DNA of 64,000 nt from assembly GCA_029990175.1 (NCBI GenBank), contig JARKIP010000035.1, positions 21,007,501 through 21,071,500 on the forward strand, given 5' to 3'. This DNA comes from Petunia secreta (Eukaryota; Streptophyta; Magnoliopsida; Solanales; Solanaceae). The notes beneath the pieces were generated by a model. That model had not been told where the DNA came from. It did not search any database and saw only the letters and a list, made by a program, of their open reading frames with translations. The translations under genes and the position numbers were made by a program. Positions 55,145 through 64,000 of this stretch are shown in pieces. The first letter of the stretch is position 1. Every line of letters starts with the position of its first letter.

Positions 55145-58100
55145 TGTTGACACCCAATTTTGTCCCAAAATCCTAATTAATGAAAATTTAATTTAATCAA
55201 AGTCAATTTTTAAATTTTAAATGAATTAATAATTGATTGTAAAACGGAATAGGGATAAATGTGTAAGACGTAGCCTAAATTCTACCCTACCCCGCGCAAC
55301 CCTCCGTTTTCTTTAATTTATCATAAAAGAAGGCTAAAATCGCAAAACACAACCTCAAATCCGACCCACCCTTGCAAACCCCTTTTAAAACAAAACTCTT
55401 AAAATAGAATCCCTAATCTGTTCCATTTCCCTTACCCGTTTCAAGAAAATCCAACCCGTTTCCCGTTTCGACCCGCGACCCGTTGCGTTTTCCCCTCGGA
55501 TTCTCATCAAAATAGTCCAAGAAATCCGTACCACGATTCCCACCACTCTCTTTTCCCCTCTCTCCAGTACGAACTCAGCTAATCCTATTCGTTCATTTCA
55601 AATGGAGTTTCAATTTGAGCCGTGGATGATCTTAACGGGAATATCCTTGATGACAAGGATGAATTCGGTACAATCCCTAATGGATTTGACCAAATTCACC
55701 CTTGTTCTACAAGGGATACACGAAAATAAGCAAGGATTTTTTGGGATATTCAAGGGGATCCAAAACCCTAGCCTAGAGGTATTTAATCTTGCTTCTCTCA
55801 TTTTTTTTGGGGTTCTAATTTGGACACACAAAAAAAACGGCAGCATTTCTATACATTTTCAGATTTTCTCTCAGTTTAAAAAGATATACTCATAGTGTTT
55901 TTTTTTAGTTTTGTTTTCTGAGTCGAACATCGCTTTCAATTTCGTATCGTCGCTTCGTTATTTCAAGTCGTCGACCTCATTCGAGTCGCGTCCGAGTCAC
56001 TTTTCTTCGAATCCGCGCGCTAGCTCGCTGCTCGCAAAAGGGTAATAGCCTCACCTTTGTTTTTCCTTTGATGTTCATTTATTTGCTGAGAATGTAGTTT
56101 GTTCACTCGTCATTTTGTAGTTACTGTTTGTTTAAATCGAATCATTACAAGTGTTGAAATCAAATCCTTGCCAATTCCTTATTTTGTTGAGGTCGCGATA
56201 AGCTGGTTCTGTGAAAGATGTGTTAAGTTGTCCAATGTGATCTTTAGTCTGAAACTTATTGTTGATCCATAATAGCTCCTCAAAGATATTCGTGTTATCA
56301 TGATCAAGTTTTCATTTCAGTTTTGTATCTTCATGGCTTGAATGAGTAGTTTGGCTCTAAAGTTTATAAGTTTAGGTCTTTTGTTAGCTTGCTGCCTTAG
56401 CTAAGATCAGAATCCTTTTACCCTATCTTCTTCTAGTCAGTGGTCCAAGTTATTTTAGTTATGCTATTGTTCTAAAATAGTATCCTCTCTGTTGGTTTAC
56501 CTTTGTTCTAAGCTACATATAGCCTTTATTCAAAAGTAGTTGATGTAGCAAAGTTAACTTTGCTTCAGTCATTTTCTTAGGAAAATTAGAAGATAAATTG
56601 ATTCAAAGTTTCTTTTTTTAAATCTAGAATGGTATTCCATTTTCTCCCCTGCAGTTAAGCTTCAGGCAGCTCAGTCTAAGTTCCTGTTCTTGATAATATT
56701 TGCTATGTCATGCTGATTTTTAAATGTAAAAAGGCGTGTAAAGTTGGTTGATCAGAATTTTGTTGTTTTGCTTTTCTTCCCAGTTTCCCCTTTTGTCTTT
56801 GGCTTTCCCTTTGGTTCTGGTCCTTCTGGAGTTTAGTTTGGAGTAAAGGGAGGTTTGGTGTTTATTCTGGTTGTTCAGGAAGTTGGAGAAAGGGGTCTGC
56901 TGCTGTCGCAGCTATATATAGAGGTGTTCAGGTGAGAGTTTGGTCAGGGTCTGCCATTGAGGAGTCAGGTAGGATGTTCAGGTTCTGAGGGTGCAGAAAA
57001 GGAGAAGTGTAGGGTCTGTTCTAGTTGTTGTAGCTGCCCTGGGAGTTGTTTCAGGTAGTTGAAGAAGTTCAGGTTGGTTTATGAGGTAGTTGGTAAGTGT
57101 AGGTGCAGCAGGTCTTGGAATGGAAGAGCAGGAGAGTTGTCTGGAGGTCTGTGAGGGTTTCTATTTGCTGCAGTCAGTTTATAGGGGTATGTTATGGTGA
57201 GTAATTGTTCTGTAGTGGGTATAGAGATGTCTGTTGGTTGGTAGAGGGTGTCCAGGTTATGGTTTGGTTTCCAGGAAGCTTAGCCAAGAGGGGTGGTTCA
57301 GGGTGTTTTTCTGTCTGTTTCAAAGGAGGAAGAGGGTTTGTTCTTGGGAGTTGAAAATGAGTTAAAGTGTATGTGCAGGGGCTTGATGGAGTCTGTAAGC
57401 TGAGGGAGTTTGATGTAGCTGTTTCTGGCCCTGTTTGTTTCCAGTTTGTTTCCTGGTTGTCAGGGAGTTGCTAGGTGGCTTTGGTGAGGGTGTCTCAGGA
57501 GATGGCAGGGGTTAGTTTGGCTTGAAGCAGGCAGTGTAGAGTAAGTCAGTTGGTGTGAAGGTAGTTTTAGGAGCTGCAGGGCTTGGAGTTTTCTAGGAGG
57601 TCTGGTTCAGTTTTTTTTTTAGAGGGTAGTGAAGCCTCCTGTTTTGAAAAGACCAGTGAGGTCTTATGTTTGCCAAGGATCTGTGAGGCTTTATGTTTGG
57701 CCAATGATCAGTGAGGTATTTCTTGAAAAATCAGTGAGGTCTTATGTTTAGCCCAGGAGTAGTAGCTGGAAGCTGTGAAAGCATGGAAAAGTCAGGAGAT
57801 TTAGTGGATGTTCAGGTGTTATGTAGAGTTTTGGAGAGGGTTCAGGAGATGTGTAGTTGTTAGGAGGGATCCTGGGATTTCTTTCTGGGAGGTTGCAGGA
57901 AGTTTCAGAGTTGTATGATGGTGTTTGTGAGTATGCGTAGTTATGGTAGTGCAGGTAGTGTATGTGTGTAGGTGAGCATGTCTGTTTTTGTGTGCCAGTG
58001 TGTGTGTGTGTGTAATCATAGCAGCAGATAGTATGTATCAATTTATGTACATATCTGACCCCACCAAGTGTCTGCATAACTTCGTCTGTAACATATGCAC

Positions 58101-60170
58101 TTCTTAGAAACTGTTGCTAATGTTGAATGCGCGTTTATCTACTTTCTAAGACAGTAATGCTGATTGGTTTTCAGTGAAATGGGTAATGCTTCTCTCTGGC
58201 CTATTTCATTATTATACAGTTTGCTAAGAGTATTTTAATACTATATCAGATTATGCTCATCGCCATTTTATGACAACATTTGTTATTATCTAAAAAGGAT
58301 AAAGGTACTGATAAGCGTGTTTTCTATTAACGCATATAATTACATGAGAAAGAATTGCTTGGAAATGTCGAGTGACCTGTGAGTCTGTGAACCTGACTAT
58401 ATTTAAGTATTCCATCAGATTTCCTGGAATGTTTGGAATAGAGAATCATTATTGTCTGCCCTTCCCTATGTTACGTGTGTCTGAGCCTATTTTAGAATGT
58501 CATTTTGCATCTTATTAATTATTGAGTCTTTGTTTGCTTTGTTCATTATATCTATTGATAGTTGGACTAAATAACCTTCTGATTAGGACCATTATCTGAG
58601 CTCCTTTGGCTACTCATTTCGTTAAAATCAGTCACTAATAGATTTAGGCTAAAAAGAATGTACTCCATTCTGAAAGCTACAGTAGGCTGTCTTGCTCTTC
58701 CGTTTTAGAATTTTGACAAATATTGCAAAAATTTTTTGTTTGTATCCTTGCGCTTATTACTTGGTTCAGTTCTCAATGGCTCATTTTGCTTACTTAATTC
58801 GTCTGCATCTTGCAAATTATCAAAACTTTCCTTGCATTTACTAATTCTTATTTTGTTTCTTTGGCATGAAATTTCCTGGGGACGAGTTTGAGTCAAAAAC
58901 TCACAAATGGGAACGGCTTGCATTTGGGAGTTACTTGAATCGCTCCGCATTTTCGGGACTTGATATCCCCGAAAATGTAAAACAAAAAGAAATGAATAAA
59001 TGAAAAAGCCTTGTGAAATACATGGCTCGACTTAAGTTCGCTATCCCGGGTTCTATTTTCTGAAACTCCTTCTCTCCCGTCCCCTTTAGAAAGCATGTTT
59101 TAGGACTTTGTGAACTGAATTAGGACTTTGTATGATTAGAAGCCTGGTAGGTTAGCCGCTTTAATTGAAATTGTTATCTTATTGTTTGTCTAAGATTTTT
59201 ATAAATTGCATATCCCGTCTCTTTGGGAATCGCCAGTTGATTTAAGATAGTAGAAACCTTTAGTTAATTATCGAGTGCAAAAGAAATAAAATTAAAATTG
59301 TACCTATTTATTCATTATTTATATTTAGTCAATTATTTATCCATTTATTTATTCATTAATTAAATTAATTAAGTGGCATTTATTATTAATTTATTTGTTT
59401 AATTTTAAATTAATCATTTATTTGCCTAATAAATTATAATTATTTATTTACTTATTTATTTATTTATTAAATTATTTAAGTGGTATTTATTTATTCATTC
59501 TATTTATTTATTCAATTAATTAATTCTAATTAATTATTTATTTCTTTAATCAATTATATTTATTTACTTAACTAGTCAAATTATTATTGCTTATCCCTCA
59601 TCTAATTGAAATCATATAAATATTTATTTATCTAATTAAGTTATTTATCTATTTATTTATTTATCTAATTAATTAATTAATCAATTATTACTTCTTTATC
59701 TAATCATCTACTAATTTATTTACTTAGCCCTTATTTATTTAATCAATCAATCGACCCTTATCTCATTATTCATGTAATTAATCTTAAGTTTTGTTCAAAT
59801 ATTGTCATAATCAATTTTTATCTTCTCTATATTATTCATTACCTATTTATTTTATTTAAAATTTATCCCAAACTAAATTTCAAGTAAAATTCGTGAAAAT
59901 CGCCGGATTAACCGCCCTTAGCGGACTTTCGAAAGTGCTCCCGTAATAATGACCTTCTTTCGAATTTAATAGAACCACTTACCTAAGAATCTCTGTATTT
60001 AATTTAATTTCTTTTAAATAAAGGTTAAATTGCACTCCTTAGTTAACTTAGGTTCCTAATAATCCTTAAATTAGGTGGCGACTCCAAAGAAACCCTTTGG
60101 AATCTCATTTTGTTGAAATATTCCGAAACCTACCTTTTCCTAAAGAAAGGGTAATTTTTGGGGTTCAACA
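55145..60170 (+). repeat. 5' LTR of the Ogre-type element, 5,026 bp
   Basis: It starts TGTTGACACCCAATTTTGTC and ends GGGGTTCAACA. Inside are G-rich zones (56860-57960), short repeats around AGTGAGGTCTTATGTTTG (57655-57760), a (TG)n run near 57997-58013 and a 600-bp TATTTATT low-complexity zone (59280-59880). The 97-codon frame at 55602 has no recognisable domain. Confidence 0.8.
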
Positions 60171-60173
60171 GCG

Positions 60174-60191
60174 TGGCGACTCTGCTGGGGA
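60174..60191 (+). other. Primer binding site (tRNA-Arg type)
   Basis: TGGCGACTCTGCTGGGGA three bases after the LTR end, the Ogre-type site complementary to a tRNA-Arg 3' end. Confidence 0.85.
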
Positions 60192-60854
60192 TTGCGCAAA
60201 TGGTTCTAACCAAAAGATTTTCACGAATTTGCTTTATTTATATATGTGTTGATTGTATGTATGCGTAGCTTAACTCATTATTTTTGAATGCCTAAACTAG
60301 TATACATAGCTTAAATAAATGTTTGTTTGTATGATTAGATTGATTGTGTATAAAGCATGTTCTTAGTTGTGCATAGTTCGCATTCCGTTCATATTTCCTC
60401 CCTCATGGAGCCTGTCAATTCTCTTTCACCTCCTCGATTTCATCACGGGGCACCCGCTTGACGGGTAGTTATGCAGGAAGGGCATTGCCCTTACCTCACC
60501 TTTGAAACTTCTTTCGTGTCACCAAAGTTAGTTCGGGATATTGAGATTGCCTGGTTTTGTCATGGCCAGTTCTACTGCGTTGTGAGGCCAGGTCTATCCC
60601 GCATAGGTCGAGTCAGCCTCAACCGTTAGCCCACTCTTAGAAGGAGATTAGGTCATGCATGCATATACACCTTAGTTTGGACCCGGTCCTTGGTACCGTT
60701 TCCAGGAATTAAGAAACCGCCCTTTTGTTGACGGGTTATTGCAGACCCAACGACGTTGCATCTTATGTGATCGTGTGGATATTATAATGAACTCCAAGCC
60801 CTTTGCCATGTCAAATCTGGGATCTCATGTCGTGTCTTTTGTTGTTTTATAGAT
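60192..60854 (+). other. Leader between primer site and ORF1
   Basis: No coding frame. It probably contains the packaging signal of the element. No clear structure can be named by eye. Confidence 0.6.
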
Positions 60855-62246
60855 ATGAATGCAGACCACCTTTTTCCGAGTTTCTGGAACACTCAGATGA
60901 TCCACACTTGTCCAAAAATTCTCAAAGACTGGTGGGATAACATCAGAAGAGATCATGGTTCCTTGGTCATAAGGAAAACAGGGAACCTAGTTTCATTAAT
61001 GGATATCCAGGGAGACAAGGGTCTTATCGAGGCTTTAATAAGACTATGGGATCCTGAGCAGGGCGTTTTCCGTTTTCCAGATTGTGAATTATGCCCTACT
61101 TTAGAGGAAATTTCTGGTTTTACCAATTTGGCCCTGGATGACCGTGAGTTGATTGTGCCCATGGAGAAGTGTGAGAAAAAGTTCTGCAAAATGTTTGAAT
61201 TAAACTACTCTTCATCACTGATAATTAAAACCCAGGGCACAGTATCTTTGAAATATTTGTTTGACCGTTTCGGGAAAAAGGGATCTTATCGTGCCAATCC
61301 AACGGCATTCAAATCCACTGAACATAAATGGGAGAAGCTCAGGCCCAAAGCTTTTGTACTGGCGTTGCTTGGCACTTTAGTATTTCCTTGTGGCTATGAC
61401 GCAGTTGACATGCGACTTAGCACCGTGGTCCGATCTATATTTGAGGGCGTAAATGGGAGGCAGACTACTCTGGTTCCCATGATTTTGGCCGATATACTGG
61501 GCGCTTTGACTGAGTGTTCTAAAGGAGGGAATTGTCATTTTTCTGGTTGCAATCTTCTTTTGCAACTCTGGGTTATCGAGCATCTTTGCACTCGAGGCCC
61601 ATTGGATGATTTGATTCCTCAAAATGGAAATCGAATCGCCACACACCATGCAAGAATGGGAAATTTCAGACGTCATAAGACTGCTCAAGGTTGGTATGAT
61701 GATATAAAGGGTTTGAGTGGCGCGGACATTCACTGGAATTATTCATGGATTGGCAATCATGAAGTTCGCTTAAGGAGTCCCGACCGGTATTATATCAGGT
61801 TGATCGGGTTCAGGAGCATCCAGCCTTACGCTCCGATCCGTGTGATGAGGCAGTTCGGGTTATTACAGTCCATCCCACTCATTGCTGGTATTCGGGAGTC
61901 TGAAATCAAATATGAAGCACCCAATTACACAGTTCCTGAAGCAACAAACATCTGTAATGACTGGGCTCGCTCAGAAAGAGAATTGATTCGTCGAGATCAA
62001 AACCCACCATGTTCTCCTGAGTATTATGCATGGGCAAGGTACATCTATGAAACAGGGGAGATAGAAACAAGTCCTTGGGAGCAGACTGGGTTTGTTGACA
62101 AAGAAGCTGAAAGGCATTCTCGCCTTCACATTCTGCCCATAACAACGTTGGATGAATTGATGTTTGACCAAGTTCGCCATTACCCGGGATATTCAGGATA
62201 TCTCTATGCCACAAACCGGTTGTATCTTGAAAGGCCACCTGCCTGA
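60855..62246 (+). CDS. Ogre ORF1 protein, intact
   Basis: A 463-aa frame with no break, unlike the other genes in the window. It begins MNADHLFPSFWNTQM and has GLIEALIRLWDPEQGVFRFP, CPTLEEISGFTNLALDD, LRPKAFVLALLGTLVFPCGY and LPITTLDELMFDQVRHYPGY. This is the extra ORF that Ogre elements carry upstream of gag. The 'WDP...F.F...E..PTLEEI' pattern resembles the plant mobile domain found in transposons and in MAIN-type host proteins, but that link is remote. No catalytic motif is seen. Its role in the element is unknown. The start is the first ATG in a good position after the leader. Confidence 0.85.
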   Translation: MNADHLFPSFWNTQMIHTCPKILKDWWDNIRRDHGSLVIRKTGNLVSLMDIQGDKGLIEALIRLWDPEQGVFRFPDCELCPTLEEISGFTNLALDDRELIVPMEKCEKKFCKMFELNYSSSLIIKTQGTVSLKYLFDRFGKKGSYRANPTAFKSTEHKWEKLRPKAFVLALLGTLVFPCGYDAVDMRLSTVVRSIFEGVNGRQTTLVPMILADILGALTECSKGGNCHFSGCNLLLQLWVIEHLCTRGPLDDLIPQNGNRIATHHARMGNFRRHKTAQGWYDDIKGLSGADIHWNYSWIGNHEVRLRSPDRYYIRLIGFRSIQPYAPIRVMRQFGLLQSIPLIAGIRESEIKYEAPNYTVPEATNICNDWARSERELIRRDQNPPCSPEYYAWARYIYETGEIETSPWEQTGFVDKEAERHSRLHILPITTLDELMFDQVRHYPGYSGYLYATNRLYLERPPA

Positions 62247-62779
62247 TGATGTTGCTGAATGCTGATGATTATTGCTGATTCCTAAAGATTGAAGCAGAAT
62301 TTAGCTCTTGTTTTCTAAAATTCCCTTCTTTTGTCCCGATGTAAAGCTTGATGCTTCTTCCCCTTTTAATATTTGGATATTATTATCCCAACACTATCAC
62401 GATGTAACATTTTGAGACCGGTTTATTACTAATGGCAATTACTAATGTTTATTTACATCCCAATTTTGTATTGGCAAACGGTTTGTACCATTATAATATC
62501 CACATGTGTATGCAATTTGCGCCATTAGGCTTACCTCTAGCACAAAGAGGCACCCTACAGGGTAGGACGCGTCCGCATTTTATTTTACGCACATTATTTG
62601 TGGTTGCCACATGCCTAATTTATCGCCCGTTTAAAATGCCAAAGCGCTACTTGACGCGCGCTATGTGCTTGTGTGCAACCTCGAAAATAACATGCAAACT
62701 AACATAGTTACCTTTGAACTTTTTGTTTTGTTGTGTTTACTCTCTTCCCCGCAGAAGTTTGATTTGTGTTGACTTTGAA
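62247..62779 (+). other. Spacer between ORF1 and gag
   Basis: Non-coding. The gag frame is open from 62714, but the Met at 62780 (MTDFTKSKARKGDS) is a better start by comparison with Ogre gags. Confidence 0.55.
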
Positions 62780-64000
62780 ATGACCGACTTCACAAAATCC
62801 AAGGCGAGAAAAGGAGATTCTCTTTCTATTGTGATCATAAAAAAGAATAAGACAGTGTTTGACCCATCTTTGGAACAAAATGCAAAGAATGATGAAAAGG
62901 TTCTCTTTGGTCTTACAAAGGAAAAAGGACAATCAGTAGTAGAACATGTATCCAGTCCGAATGAGTGGTGCCATTGGCAAACACAGGAGAAGTCTAGTCG
63001 ATACCAAGTGTCGAATTTGAAAAAGAATCCGACAGAAACTTTTCGTGAATATGCTAGTCGTTGGACAAGTGAAGCCACTAAGGTCCAACCACCTTATACA
63101 GAGAATGAAGCAATTGCATGTTTCATTTCATCCCTGGACAGTGAGCTCTACCACCAAATTCTTCGCCAAATGTCGGATACATCAGAAATAACATTTGCCA
63201 ATATTGTTAAGATGGGAGAAACTATGGAAATCAAAATGATGCTTGAATCAGTTACTACAAAAAATGCAAATGCAATGGCCCAGTTTGCCAATGATAAGAA
63301 GAAAGGGAAGGGGGTACAGGTTCCAAGTTGTCCAAACCCACCTTACAATTTATCTTGCCAAAACAAATCCACTTTCAATCATCATAGTCAATGCAAAGCT
63401 CCTCTTGCGCCAATGCTTGATTTCAACCCTCCATTAAATTATCATCAATGCAACTCGCTTGTTTATCAGCCTTATCCACAACCATATGTCTATCAAACAC
63501 TTTCAAATAACCATGCGCTCCCAAATTATCAACCATTTCTGAAGCATCAGCCTTCATCTAGTCATCAACCTATAGCTTCTGTTCGCCAAGGTCGCCTAGC
63601 CATGGAAAAACCCTGCACAAAGGTCTTCAAAACTTTCACACCTATAGCCGAACCTTATAATCAGTTTTATGAAAGGCTAAGGGAAGCTGGAATGATTCAC
63701 CCTATCGCTGATGCAACACCTAGTCCTCTTCCAAAATGGTTCGATGAAACCAAACATTGTGCATTCTGGGGCACCAGGGCATGACATCAGAAATTGCTAC
63801 GCACTCAAAAACAAGATCGAAACAATGATAAGATCAGGAGAAATCCAATTGGTGACGGCTCCTCCAAGTTCCCAATACTCATTATCTAGCCCAGCGTTTG
63901 AATCTAAGCCCAACTTTGAAAAGAGGGCTCGCCGAAAGTTTACATTTCCAATAGAATCTCAAGAGCATTTGTTTGAAAGGTTAAAAAGTGCAAAAGTTTT
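62780..64000 (+). pseudogene. gag: Ogre gag, frameshifted at the zinc knuckle
   Basis: The capsid domain (NPTETFREYASRWTSEATKV, AIACFISSLDSELYHQILR, ITFANIVKMGETMEIKMMLE) is followed by a Pro/Gln/Tyr/His-rich linker with repeated NYQPFLKHQPSSSHQP. At 63765-63784 the frame ends with HCAFWGTRA then TGA. The expected knuckle continues at once in the next frame (GHDIRNCYALKNKIETMIRS) and stays open to the window end. One small deletion at the knuckle is the only lesion visible. Confidence 0.8.

Larger units (their letters stand above)
55145..64000 (+). mobile_element. Ogre-type Ty3/gypsy retrotransposon, 5' part
   Basis: A very long LTR, a tRNA-Arg-type primer site, an extra ORF1 before gag, and a gag of Tat/Ogre type in this order are the defining features of Ogre elements. 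Protease, pol and the 3' LTR would be beyond the right edge. Confidence 0.85.

Noticed and set aside
55602..55895. 97-codon frame in the Ogre LTR
   Set aside because: No domain, low-complexity end, and located within the LTR. I cannot distinguish it from chance.
59280..59880. TATTTATT-rich zone as a matrix attachment or origin element
   Set aside because: Only AT-rich low complexity is seen. Nothing specific supports such a role.

Overview
This window looks like plant (dicot) nuclear heterochromatin built almost entirely of nested LTR retrotransposons and small DNA transposons. I see no ordinary single-copy host gene. The element set (Tekay/Del-type, Athila-type, Tat-type and Ogre-type Ty3/gypsy, plus a Sirevirus Ty1/copia) and the presence of an Ogre with a 5-kb LTR fit an asterid such as a member of the Solanaceae, but the species assignment is only an inference.

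Layout, left to right. (1) 1-2832: the 5' part of a Tekay/Del-type gypsy element on the minus strand (gag, tRNA-iMet primer site, LTR), followed by a plus-strand LTR fragment of a related family to about 4135. (2) 4136-6281: AT-rich spacer with a MITE at 4977-5825. (3) 6282-26160: a complete but inactivated Tat-lineage gypsy element on the plus strand (701-bp LTRs, gag-PR-RT-RNaseH-archaeal-type RNaseH-IN). It is split in its gag by a complete 8.46-kb Sirevirus copia on the minus strand (7234-15693). Downstream of integrase the Tat element carries a tRNA-like sequence and an ANTISENSE gene (22063-24891, minus) whose frame runs through three canonical introns and which has its own TATA box. (4) 26161-30831: low-copy-looking AT-rich DNA with several MITEs and a roughly 395-bp tandem duplication in which each copy has received a different MITE. 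(5) 30832-38580: the 3' half of a Tekay-type element joined head-on to the 5' half of an Athila-type element (junction about 35231), both on the minus strand. (6) 38581-43820: a probable minus-strand Tat/Ogre-type LTR next to an Athila-like gag fragment, and a 1069-bp hAT MITE with a perfect 8-bp target duplication. (7) 43821-55144: an Ogre-like LTR fragment interrupted by a 9.17-kb non-autonomous Tekay-type element (44575-53743) with almost identical 2.5-kb LTRs and a perfect 5-bp target duplication. (8) 55145-64000: the start of an Ogre-type element with a 5,026-bp LTR, tRNA-Arg-type primer site, an intact 463-aa ORF1 and a gag broken by a frameshift at the zinc knuckle.

The most interesting system is the Tat element's antisense, intron-containing accessory gene. 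Because it lies opposite to the genomic RNA of the element, its introns would not be removed during retrotransposition, so a spliced gene can travel inside a retroelement. Three unrelated elements here (Tat, Sirevirus, Ogre) each carry an extra ORF of plant-transposon type, which is a recurrent theme of this window.

All domain calls are from motif reading by eye. LTR divergences are hand counts. Nothing was searched against a database.
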